Below are positions 12,471-25,379 of a stretch of DNA of 64,000 bases, one piece after another. Both the position numbers and the translations under genes were made by a program. Positions within the stretch are counted from its first letter, which is position 1; each line of letters begins with the position of its first letter. Origin of the DNA: Bugula neritina. Taxonomy: Eukaryota; Bryozoa; Gymnolaemata; Cheilostomatida; Bugulidae. The stretch is taken from positions 806,001 to 870,000 of the forward strand of contig CAXIUT010000230.1 of the NCBI GenBank assembly GCA_964035545.1, written 5' to 3'. The notes under the pieces are model-generated. The model was not told the DNA's origin and made no database searches. It saw nothing but the letters and a program-made list of their open reading frames with translations.

Positions 12471-13372
12471 TGCGACGCATTAAAATATACTGCAACATAC
12501 TGAAATAGACTGCAAGTGGTGCAACATAGTGAAATACACTGTGACACACTGAAATGCACTGCAACATACTGCAACATACTGCAACATACTGAAATATTGT
12601 GCGACACAATAAAATATACTGCAACATATTGAAATATACTGTAACATACTGCAACATACTAAAATACACTGCAACACATTAAAATATACTGCAACATACT
12701 GAAACCTACTGCAACATACTGAAATACACTGTGACACACTGAAATACACTACAACATACTGCAACATACTAAAATACACTGGAACATACTGCAACATACT
12801 GCAACATACTGAATCATTGTGCGACACATTGAAATATACTGCAACATATTGAAATATACCGTAACATACTGCAACATACTAAAATAGATTGCAACATACT
12901 GAAATACATTGCAACACATTAAAATATACTGCGACATACTGAAACATACTGCAACATGCTGAAATATACTGCAACATACTGAATTACACTCTAACATACT
13001 GAAATATGCTGTAGCATACTGAAATACACTGCAACACACTGAAGTATACTGTAATACACTGAAATGTGATGCAACATACTGAATTATACTGCAACATAGT
13101 GCAACATACTCAAATACACTACAACAAACTGCAACATACTGAAATACACTGGAACATATTGAAATACACTGCGACACATTGAAACATACTGCAACATACT
13201 GAAATACACTGTGACACATTGAAATACACTGCAACATACTGCAACATACTGCAACATACTGAAATACATTGCAACACATTAAAATATACTGCAACATACT
13301 AAAACATACTGCAACATACTGAAATATACTGCAACACACTGAAACATACGGCAACATACCGAAATAAACTGC
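12471..13372. repeat. Spacer tract B-type array
   Basis: Monomer array resembling 2,311-3,400 and 23,534-24,500, rich in GACACAATAAAATATACTGC and CTACAACAAACTGC variants, with an AAGTGGTGC near 12,513. It contains part of the longest open minus frame of the window (375 codons, 12,749-13,876), which I treat as repeat-derived. No triplet is present. Confidence 0.8.
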
Positions 13373-13921
13373 GACACGTTGAAAATCACTGCAACATACT
13401 GAATTATACTGCGACGCCTTAAAATATACTGCAACATACTGAAATAGACTGCAAGTGGTGCAACATAGTGAAATACACTGTGACACACTGAAATACACTG
13501 CAACATACTGCAACATACTGAAATATTGTGCGACACAATAAAATATACTGCAACATATTGAAATATACTGTAAAATACTGCAACATACTAAAATACACTG
13601 CAACACATTAAAATATACTGCAACATACTGAAACATACCGCAACATACTGAAATACACTGTGACACACTGAAATACACTACAACATACTGCAACATACTA
13701 AAATACACTGGAACATACTGCAACATACTGCAACATACTGAATTACACTGGAACTTATTGATATACACTGCAACACATTGAAATATACTGCAACATACTG
13801 AAACATACTGCAACATACTGAAATACACTGCAACACACTTAAGTATACTGTAATACACTGAAATGTAATGCAACATACTGAATTATACTGCAAAATAGTG
13901 CAACATACTGAAATACACTGT

Positions 13922-16231
13922 GACACACTGAAAAACACTGAAACATAATGCAACATACTGCAACATACTGAAATACACTGTAACATATCGGAATACACTG
14001 CAACATACTGCAACATACTGCAACATACTGAAATACACCGTAACATATCGAAATACATCGCAACATACTGCAACATACTGAAATGTACCGGAACATAATG
14101 GAATACCCTGCAACACATTGAAATATACTGCAACAGACTGAAACATAAGGTAACACAATGAAGTATACTGCGACACATTAAAATATACTGCAACATACTG
14201 AAATATACTGCAACATACTGAAATGTAATGTAATATACAGAAATGTACTGTAACATACTGAAATATACTGTAACAGACTGAAATATACTCTAACATACCG
14301 AAATACACTGTAACATACTGAAATATACTGCAACATACTGCAACATACTGAATTACACTTGAACATAATGAAATACACTGCAACACATTGAAATATACTG
14401 CAACTTATCGAAATGAATGGTAAACTAGTGTAATATACTGTAACATAATGAAACATACCGGAACATACTGCTACGTATTAAAGCATAGTGTAACACACTG
14501 AAATATACGGCAACATACCGAAATATACTGCAACACGTTGAAAAATACTGCAACATACTGAAATATACTGCAACATATTGAACTACACTGCTACACTCTG
14601 AAATATACTGCAACACACTGAAACATACGGCAACATACTGAAATAAACTGCGACACGTTGAAAATTACTGCAACATACTGAAATATACTGCGACGCCTTA
14701 AAATATTCTGCAACATACTGAAATAGACTGCGACACCTTGAAAAATACTGCAACATACGAAATATACTGCAAGTGGTGCAACATACTGAAATACAATGTG
14801 ACACACTGAAATACACTGCAACATACTGCAACATACTGCAACATACTGAAATATTGTGCGACACATTGAAATATACTGCAACATATTGAAATATACTGTA
14901 ACATACTGCAACATACTAAAATACACTGCAGCATACTGGAATACATTGCAACACATTAAAATATACTGCGACATACTGAAACATACTGCAACATACTGAA
15001 ATACACTATAACATATTGAAATATACTGCAACATACTGAATTACACTCTAAGATGCTGAAATATGCTGTAGCATACTGAAATACACTGCAACACACCGAA
15101 GTGTACTGAAATACACTGCAACATACTGCAAGATACCGCAACCTACTGAAATACACTGTAACATATTGAAATACACTGCATCATACTGCAACATACTGAA
15201 TTACACTGGAACATATTGATATACACTGCAACACATTGAAATATAATGCAACACACTGAAACATACGGCAATATACCGAAATATACTGCGACACCTTGAA
15301 AAATACTGCAACATACGAAATATACTGCAAGTGGTGCAACATACTGAAGTACAATGTGACACACTGGAATACACTGCAACATACTGCAACATACTGCAAC
15401 ATACTGAAATACACTGTAACATATTGAGATACACTGCATCATACTGCAACATACTGAAAAACACTGGAACATATTGATATACACTGCAACTCATTGAAAT
15501 ATAATGCAACACACTGCAACATACGGCAGCATACCGAAATATACTGCGACACCTTGAAAAATACTGCAACATACTGAAATATACTGCAAGTGGTGCAACA
15601 TACTGAAATACACTGTGACATACTGAAACACACTGCAACATACTGCAAGATATTGCAACGTACGGAAATACAGTGTAACTTATTGAATTACACTGCATCA
15701 TACTGCAACATACTGAGATACACCCGAACATATTGATATACACTGCAACACATTGAAATATACTGCAACACACTGAACCATATGGCAACATACCGAAATT
15801 TACTGCGACACACTAAAAAATACTGCAACATACGAATTATACTTCAAGTGGTGCAACATACTGAAATACATTGTGACACACTGAAATACACTGCAACATA
15901 CTGCAACATACTGCAACATACTGAATTATTGTGCGACACATTGAAATATACTGCAACATATTGAAATATACCGTAACATACTGCAACATACTAAAATAGA
16001 CTGCAACATAATGAAATACATTGCAACACATTAAAATATACTGCGACATACTGAAACATACTGCAACATGCTGAAATATACTGCAACATACTGAAATACA
16101 CTATAACATATTGAAATATACTGCAACATACTGAATTACACTCTAACATACTGAAGTATACTGCAACATACTGAATTACACTCTAACATACTGAAATATG
16201 CTGTAGCATACTGAAATACACTGCAACACGC
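13922..16231. repeat. Module A, copy 3
   Basis: Offset 13,921 from copy 1 without any length change up to the triplet, so this copy keeps the three-X run lost in copy 2. Private differences include AATACATCGC near 14,053, AATGTACCGG near 14,091 and CAACTTATCG near 14,401. ACTAGT is near 14,424. The tail matches copies 2 and 4 (GAAGTGTACTG ending), not copy 1. Confidence 0.9.
15179..15953. repeat. 258-bp repeat triplet s1-s2-s3
   Basis: Units start at 15,179, 15,437 and 15,696, with CATATG near 15,779. It is the left member of a 1,135-bp tandem pair (15,043-17,181) and is equivalent to the triplet at 6,426. Confidence 0.9.
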
Positions 16232-16313
16232 CGAAGTGTACTGAAATACACTGCAACATACTGCAAGATACCGCAACCTACTGAAATACACTGTAACATA
16301 TTGAAATACACTG

Positions 16314-17088
16314 CATCATACTGCAACATACTGAATTACACTGGAACATATTGATATACACTGCAACACATTGAAATATAATGCAACACACTGAAACATA
16401 CGGCGATATACCGAAATATACTGCGACACCTTGAAAAATACTGCAACATACGAAATATACTGCAAGTGGTGCAACATACTGAAGTACAATGTGACACACT
16501 GGAATACACTGCAACATACTGCAACATACTGCAACATACTGAAATACACTGTAACATATTGAAATACACTGCATCATACTGCAACATACTGAAAAACACT
16601 GGAACATATTGATATACACTGCAACTCATTGAAATATACTGCAACACACTGCAACATACGGCAGCATACCGAAATATACTGCGACACCTTGAAAAATACT
16701 GCAACATACTGAAATATACTGCAAGTGGTGCAACATACTGAAATACACTGTGACATACTGAAACACACTGCAACATACTGCAAGATATTGCAACGTACGG
16801 AAATACAGTGTAACTTATTGAATTACACTGCATCATACTGCAACATACTGAGATACACCGGAACATATTGATATACACAGCAACACATTGAAATATACTG
16901 CAACACACTGAACCATATGGCAACATACCGAAATTTACTGCGACACGCTAAAAAATACTGCAACATACGAATTATACTTCAAGTGGTGCAACATACTGAA
17001 ATACATTGTGACACACTGAAATACACTGCAACATACTGCAACATACTGCAACATACTGAATTATTGTGCGACACATTGAAATATACTG
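16314..17088. repeat. 258-bp repeat triplet s1-s2-s3
   Basis: Units start at 16,314, 16,572 and 16,831, with CATATG near 16,914. It is the right member of the 1,135-bp pair. s3 starts GAGATACACCGG here, against GAGATACACCCG in the type copy. s1 has CGGCGATATACCG in place of CGGCAATATACCG. Confidence 0.9.
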
Positions 17089-19266
17089 CAACATATTGAA
17101 ATATACCGTAACATACTGCAACATACTAAAATAGACTGCAACATAATGAAATACATTGCAACACATTAAAATATACTGCGACATACTGAAACATACTGCA
17201 ACATGCTGAAATATACTGCAACATACTGAAATACACTATAACATATTGAAATATACTGCAACATACTGAATTACACTCTAACATACTGAAATATACTGCA
17301 ACATACTGAATTACACTCTAACATACTGAAATATGCTGTAGCATACTGAAATACACTGCAACACACTGAAGTATACTGTAATACACTGAAATGTGATGCA
17401 ACATACTGAATTATACTGCAACATAGTGCAACATACTCAAATACACTACAACAAACTGCAACATACTGAAATACACTGGAACATATTGAAATACACTGCG
17501 ACACATTGAAACATACTGCAACATACTGAAATACACTGTGACACATTGAAATACACTGCAACATACTGCAACATACTGCAACATACTGCAACATACTGAA
17601 ATATACTGCAACACACTGAAACATACGGCAACATACCGAAATGAACTGCGACACGTTGAAAATTACTGCAACATACTGAAATATACTGTGACGCCTTAAA
17701 ATATACTGCAACATACTGAAATAGACTGCAAGTGGTGCAACATAGTGAAATACACTGTGACACACTGAAATGCACTGCAACATACTGCAACATACTGAAA
17801 TATTGTGCGACACAATAAAATATACTGCAACATATTGAAATATACTGTAACATACTGCAACATACTAAAATACACTGCAACACATTAAAATATACCGCAA
17901 CATACTGAAGCATACTGCAACATACTGAAATACACTGTGACACACTGAAATACACTACAACATACTGCAACATACTAAAATACACTGGAACATACTGCAA
18001 CATACTGCAACATACTGAATCATTGTGCGACACATTGAAATATACTGCAACATATTGAAATATACCGTAACATACTGCAACATACTAAAATAGACTGCAA
18101 CATACTGAAATACATTGCAACACATTAAAATATACTGCGACATACTGAAACATACTGCAACATGCTGAAATATACTGCAACATACTGAAATACACTATAA
18201 CATATTGAAATATACTGCAACATACTGAATTACACTCTAACATACTGAAATATGCTGTAGCATACTGAAATACACTGCAACACACTGAAGTATACTGTAA
18301 TACACTGAAATGTGATGCAACATACTGAATTATACTGCAACATAGTGCAACATACTCAAATACACTACAACAAACTGCAACATACTCAAATACACTGGAA
18401 CATATTGAAATACACTGCGACACATTGAAATATACTGCAACATACTGAAATGTAATGTAATATACAGAAATGTACTGTAACATACTGAAATATACTGTAA
18501 CAGACTGAAATATACTCTAACATACCAAAATACACTGTAACATACTGAAATATACTGCAACATACTGCAACATACTGAATTACACTTGAACATAATGAAA
18601 TACACTGCAACACATTGAAATATACTGCAACATATCGGAATGAATGGTAAACTAGTGTAATATACTGTAACATAATGAAACATACCGGAACATACTGCAA
18701 CGTATTAAAGCATAGTGTAACACACTGAAATATACGGCAACATACCGAAATATACTGCAACACGTTGAAAAATATTGCAACATACTGAAATATACTGCGA
18801 CGCCTTAAAATATACTGCAACATACTGAAATAGACTGCAAGTGGTGCAACATACTGAAAAACACTGTGACACACTGAAATACACTGCAACGTACTGCAAC
18901 ATACTGCAACATACTGAAATATTGTGCGACACATTAAAATATACTGCAACATATTGAAATATACTGTAACATACTGCAACATGCTAAAATACACTGCAGC
19001 ATACTGAAATACATTGCAACACATTAAAATATACTGCGGCATACTGAAACATACTGCAACATGCTGAAATATACTGCAACATACTGAAATACACTATAAC
19101 ATATTGAAATATACTGCAACATACTGAATTACACTCTAACATACTGAAATATGCTGTAGCATACTGAAATGCACTGCAACACACTGAAGTATACTGAAAT
19201 ACACAGCAACATACTGCAAGATACCGCAACCTACTGAAATACACTGTAACATATTGAAATACACTG

Positions 19267-19636
19267 CATCATACTGCAAAATACTGAATTACACTGGAAC
19301 ATATTGATATACACTGCAACACATTGAAATATAATGCAACACACTGAAACATACGGCAATATACCGAAATATACTGCGACACCTTGAAAAATACTGCAAC
19401 ATACGAAATATACTGCAAGTGGTGCAACATACTCAAATACAATGTGACACACTGAAATACACTGCAACATACTGCAACATACTGCAACATACTGAAATAC
19501 ACTGTAACATATTGAAATACACTGCATCATACTGCAACATACGGAAAAACACTGGAACATATTGATATACACTGCAACTCATTGAAATATACAGCAACAC
19601 ACTGCAACATACGGCAGCATATCGAAATATACTGCG
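19267..19636. repeat. Truncated 258-bp triplet (s1 plus part of s2)
   Basis: Copy of the truncated block at 4,261, at +15,006. s1 starts at 19,267 and s2 at 19,525, and the switch to GACACGTTGAAAATTACTGC is at the same internal position. Confidence 0.85.
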
Positions 19637-20184
19637 ACACGTTGAAAATTACTGCAACATACTGAAATATACTGCGACGCCTTAAAATATACTGCAACAT
19701 ACTGAAATAGACTGCAAGTGGTGCAACATAGTGAAATACACTGTGACACACTGAAATACACTGCAACATACTGCAACATACTGAAATATTGTGCGACACA
19801 ATAAAATATACTGCAACATATTGAAATATACTGTAAAATACTGCAACATACTAAAATACACTGCAACACATTAAAATATACTGCAACATACTGAAACATA
19901 CCGCAACATACTGAAACACACTGTGACACACTGAAATACACTACAACATACTGCAACATACTAAAATACACTGGAACATACTGCAACATACTGCAACATA
20001 CTGAATTACACTGGAACTTATTGATATACACTGCAACACATTGAAATATACTGCAACATACTGAAACATACTGCAACATACTGAAATACACTGCAACACA
20101 CTGAAGTATACTGTAATACACTGAAATGTAATGCAACATACTGAATTATACTGCAAAATAGTGCAACATACTGAAATACACTGT

Positions 20185-22494
20185 GACACACTGAAAAACA
20201 CTGAAACATAATGCAACATACTGCAACATACTGAAATACACTGTAACATATCGGAATACACTGCAACATACTGCAACATACTGCAACATACTGAAATACA
20301 CCGTAACATATCGAAATACACTGCAACATACTGCAACATACTGAAATGCACCGGAACATAATGGAATACCCTGCAACACATTGAAATATACTGCAACAGA
20401 CTGAAACATAAGGTAACACAATGAAGTATACTGCGACACATTAAAATATACTGCAACATACTGAAATATACTGCAACATACTGAAATGTAATGTAATATA
20501 CAGAAATGTACTGTAACATACTGAAATATACTGTAACAGACTGAAATATACTCTAACATACCGAAATACACTGTAACATACTGAAATATACTGCAACATA
20601 CTGCAACATACTGAATTACACTTGAACATAATGAAATACACTGCAACACATTGAAATATACTGCAACATATCGAAATGAATGGTAAACTAGTGTAATATA
20701 CTGTAACATAATGAAACATACCGGAACATACTGCTACGTATTAAAGCATAGTGTAACACACTGAAATATACGGCAACATACCGAAATATACTGCAACACG
20801 TTGAAAAATACTGCAACATACTGAAATATACTGCAACATATTGAACTACACTGCTACACTCTGAAATATACTGCAACACACTGAAACATACGGCAACATA
20901 CTGAAATAAACTGCGACACGTTGAAAATTACTGCAACATACTGAAATATACTGCGACGCCTTAAAATATTCTGCAACATACTGAAATAGACTGCGACACC
21001 TTGAAAAATACTGCAACATACGAAATATACTGCAAGTGGTGCAACATACTGAAATACAATGTGACACACTGAAATACACTGCAACATACTGCAACATACT
21101 GCAACATACTGAAATATTGTGCGACACATTGAAATATACTGCAACATATTGAAATATACTGTAACATACTGCAACATACTAAAATACACTGCAGCATACT
21201 GGAATACATTGCAACACATTAAAATATACTGCGACATACTGAAACATACTGCAACATACTGAAATACACTATAACATATTGAAATATACTGCAACATATT
21301 GAATTACACTCTAAGATGCTGAAATATGCTGTAGCATACTGAAATACACTGCAACACACCGAAGTGTACTGAAATACACTGCAACATACTGCAAGATACC
21401 GCAACCTACTGAAATACACTGTAACATATTGAAATACACTGCATCATACTGCAACATACTGAATTACACTGGAACATATTGATATACACTGCAACACATT
21501 GAAATATAATGCAACACACTGAAACATACGGCAATATACCGAAATATACTGCGACACCTTGAAAAATACTGCAACATACGAAATATACTGCAAGTGGTGC
21601 AACATACTGAAGTACAATGTGACACACTGGAATACACTGCAACATACTGCAACATACTGCAACATACTGAAATACACTGTAACATATTGAAATACACTGC
21701 ATCATACTGCAACATACTGAAAAACACTGGAACATATTGATATACAATGCAACTCATTGAAATATAATGCAACACACTGCAACATACGGCAGCATACCGA
21801 AATATACTGCGACACCTTGAAAAATACTGCAACATACTGAAATATACTGCAAGTGGTGCAACATACTGAAATACACTGTGACATACTGAAACACACTGCA
21901 ACATACTGCAAGATATTGCAACGTACGGAAATACAGTGTAACTTATTGAATTACACTGCATCATACTGCAACATACTGAGATACACCCGAACATATTGAT
22001 ATACACTGCAACACATTGAAATATACTGCAACACACTGAACCATATGGCAACATACCGAAATTTACTGCGACACACTAAAAAATACTGCAACATACGAAT
22101 TATACTTCAAGTGGTGCAACATACTGAAATACATTGTGACACACTGAAATACACTGCAACATACTGCAACATGCTGCAACATACTGAATTATTGTGCGAC
22201 ACATTGAAATATACTGCAACATATTGAAATATACCGTAACATACTGCAACATACTAAAATAGACTGCAACATAATGAAATACATTGCAACACATTAAAAT
22301 ATACTGCGACATACTGAAACATACTGCAACATGCTGAAATATACTGCAACATACTGAAGTACACTATAACATATTGAAATATACTGCAACATACTGAATT
22401 ACACTCTAACATACTGAAGTATACTGCAACATACTGAATTACACTCTAACATACTGAAATATGCTGTAGCATACTGAAATACACTGCAACACAC
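20185..22494. repeat. Module A, copy 4
   Basis: Offset 20,184 from copy 1 with no net length change through the triplet. ACTAGT near 20,687; X-run of three near 21,090. Private changes include CAACATGCTGC in the s3 X-run near 22,170. The tail continues into a 1,135-bp tandem second unit, as in copies 2 and 3. Confidence 0.9.
21442..22216. repeat. 258-bp repeat triplet s1-s2-s3
   Basis: Units start at 21,442, 21,700 and 21,959; CATATG near 22,042. It shares TATACAATGCAACTCATTG in s2 with the triplets at 1,258 and 6,426, whereas most other triplets read TATACACTGCAACTCATTG at this place. Confidence 0.9.
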
Positions 22495-22576
22495 CGAAGT
22501 GTACTGAAATACACTGCAACATACTGCAAGATACCGCAACCTACTGAAATACACTGTAACATATTGAAATACACTG

Positions 22577-23351
22577 CATCATACTGCAACATACTGAATT
22601 ACACTGGAACATATTGATATACACTGCAACACATTGAAATATAATGCAACACACTGAAACATACGGCAATATACCGAAATATACTGCGACACCTTGAAAA
22701 ATACTGCAACATACGAAATATACTGCAAGTGGTGCAACATACTGAAGTACAATGTGACAGACTGGAATACACTGCAACATACTGCAACATACTGCAACAT
22801 ACTGAAATACACTGTAACATATTGAAATACACTGCATCATACTGCAACATACTGAAAAACACTGGAACATATTGATATACACTGCAACTCATTGAAATAT
22901 ACTGCAACACACTGCAACATACGGCAGCATACCGAAATATACTGCGACACCTTGAAAAATACTGCAACATACTGAAATATACTGCAAGTGGTGCAACATA
23001 CTGAAATACACTGTGACATAATGAAACACACTGCAACATACTGCAAGATATTGCAACGTACGGAAATACAGTGTAACTTATTGAATTACACTGCATCATA
23101 CTGCAACATACTGAGATACACCGGAACATATTGATATACACTGCAACAAATTGAAATATACTGCAACACACTGAACCATATGGCAACATACCGAAATTTA
23201 CTGCGACACGCTAAAAAATACTGCAACATACGAATTATACTTCAAGTGGTGCAACATACTGAAATACATTGTGACACACTGAAATACACTGCAACATACT
23301 GCAACATACTGCAACATACTGAATTATTGTGCGACACATTGAAATATACTG
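22577..23351. repeat. 258-bp repeat triplet s1-s2-s3
   Basis: Units start at 22,577, 22,835 and 23,094; CATATG near 23,177. It is the right member of the third 1,135-bp pair and the left anchor of the 2,983-bp tandem. Private variants are GTGACAGACTGG near 22,755 and GACATAATGAAACAC near 23,024. Confidence 0.9.
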
Positions 23352-24140
23352 CAACATATTGAAATATACCGTAACATACTGCAACATACTAAAATAGACT
23401 GCAACATAATGAAATACATTGCAACACATTAAAATATACTGCGACATACTGAAACATACTGCAACATGCTGAAATATACTGGAACATACTGAAATACACT
23501 ATAACATATTGAAATATACTGCAACATACTGAATTACACTCTAACATACTGAAATATACTGCAACATACTGAATTACACTCTAACATACTGAAATATGCT
23601 GTAGCATACTGAAATACACTGCAACACACTGAAGTATACTGTAATACACTGAAATGTGATGCAACATACTGAATTATACTGCAACATAGTGCAACATACT
23701 CAAATACACTACAACAAACTGCAACATACTGAAATACACTGGAACATATTGAAATACACTGCGACACATTGAAACATACTGCAACATACTGAAATACACT
23801 GTGACACATTGAAATACACTGCAACATACTGCAACATACTGCAACATACTGAAATACATTGCAACACAATAAAATATACTGCAACATACTGAAACATACT
23901 GCAGCATACTGAAATATACTGCAACACACTGAAACATACGGCAACATACCGAAATGAACTGCGACACGTTGAAAATTACTGCAACATACTGAAATATACT
24001 GTGACGCCTTAAAATATACTGCAACATACTGAAATAGACTGCAAGTGGTGCAACATAGTGAAATACACTGTGACACACTGAAATGCACTGCAACATACTG
24101 CAACATACTGCAACATACTGAAATATTGTGCGACACAATA

Positions 24141-24280
24141 AAATATACTGCAACATATTGAAATATACTGTAACATACTGCAACATACTAAAATACACTG
24201 CAACACATTAAAATATACTGCAACATATTGAAATATACTGTAACATACTGCAACATACTAAAATACACTGCAACACATTA
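24141..24280. repeat. Private 70-bp (seven-monomer) tandem duplication
   Basis: The seven monomers beginning AAATATACTG at 24,141 (including CAACATATTG, TAACATACTG and CAACATACTA, ending CAACACATTA) are repeated exactly at 24,211. The equivalent places near 27.1 and 38.8 kb have the stretch once, so this duplication arose after those copies separated. Confidence 0.88.
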
Positions 24281-25379
24281 AAATATACTGCAACATACTG
24301 AAACATACCGCAACATACTGAAATACACTGTGACACACTGAAATACACTACAACATACTGCAACATACTAAAATACACTGGAACATACTGCAACATACTG
24401 CAACATACTGAATCATTGTGCGACACATTGAAATATACTGCAACATATTGAAATATACCGTAACATACTGCAACATACTAAAATAGACTGCAACATACTG
24501 AAATACATTGCAACACATTAAAATATACTGCGACATACTGAAACATACTGCAACATGCTGAAATATACTGCAACATACTGAAATACACTATAACATATTG
24601 AAATATACTGCAACATACTGAATTACACTCGAACATACTGAAATATGCTGTAGCATACTGAAATACACTGCAACACACTGAAGTATACTGTAATACACTA
24701 AAATGTGATGCAACATACTGAATTATACTGCAACATAGTGCAACATACTCAAATACACTACAACAAACTGCAACATACTGAAATACACTGGAACATATTG
24801 AAATACACTGCGACACATTGAAACATACTGCAACATACTGAAATACACTGTGACACATTGAAATACACTGCAACATACTGCAACATACTGCAACATACTG
24901 AAATACATTGCAACACATTAAAATATACTGCAACATACTAAAACATACTGCAACATACTGAAATATACTGCAACACACTGAAACATACGGCAACATACCG
25001 AAATAAACTGCGACACGTTGAAAATTACTGCAACATACTGAAATATACTGCGACGCCTTAAAATATACTGCAACATACTGAAATAGACTGCAAGTGGTGC
25101 AACATAGTGAAATACACTGTGACACACTGAAATACACTGCAACATACTGCAACATACTGAAATATTGTGCGACACAAAAAAATATACTGCAACATATTGA
25201 AATATACTGTAAAATACTGCAACATACTAAAATACACTGCAACACATTAAAATATACTGCAACATACTGAAACATACCGCAACATACTGAAATACACTGT
25301 GACACACTGAAATACACTACAACATACTGCAACATACTAAAATACACTGGAACATACTGCAACATACTGCAACATACTG

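Larger units (their letters stand above)
13373..17181. repeat. 3.8-kb block repeating 4,630-8,428
   Basis: Colinear with 4,630-8,428 at offset 8,743, changing to 8,753 at the X-run that is one monomer shorter in the left copy. It includes the end of tract B, module A copy 3 and a 1,135-bp tandem with two triplets. The match ends near 17,181, where the left copy goes into ATATCGAAATGAATGG and this one continues with a GACATACTGAAACATACTGC run. Confidence 0.87.
16166..23446. repeat. 7.3-kb block duplicated from 1,110-8,430 at about 15.0 kb
   Basis: Colinear with 1,110-8,430. The offset is 15,056 at the left, 15,006 after a 50-bp (five-monomer) loss near 17,580, and 15,016 after the X-run length difference near 21,090. 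It contains spacer tract B copy 2, module A copy 4 and the right-hand 1,135-bp tandem. This is the longest continuous duplication I could follow in the window. Confidence 0.87.
22397..24820. repeat. 2.98-kb tandem repeat, unit 1
   Basis: Matches 25,380-27,723 at offset 2,983, changing to 2,903 after about 24,210. The 80-bp change consists of a private 70-bp direct repeat here (24,141-24,280) plus one extra X monomer. The block also matches 37,066 onward at offset 14,626, changing to 14,556 past the same 70-bp repeat. Confidence 0.86.

Noticed and set aside
12749-13876. 375-codon minus-strand open frame (also 345 codons at 27,381-28,418 and 39,034-40,071; 348 codons at 62,698-63,744), looking like a cysteine-rich or membrane protein
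   Set aside because: The peptide is a decapeptide repeat forced by the 10-bp DNA period and appears in all three minus frames. Frame ends fall where variants such as ATTA, ACTA or CATCA occur, start and stop points follow the repeat units, and no unique domain, codon bias or intron signal is present.
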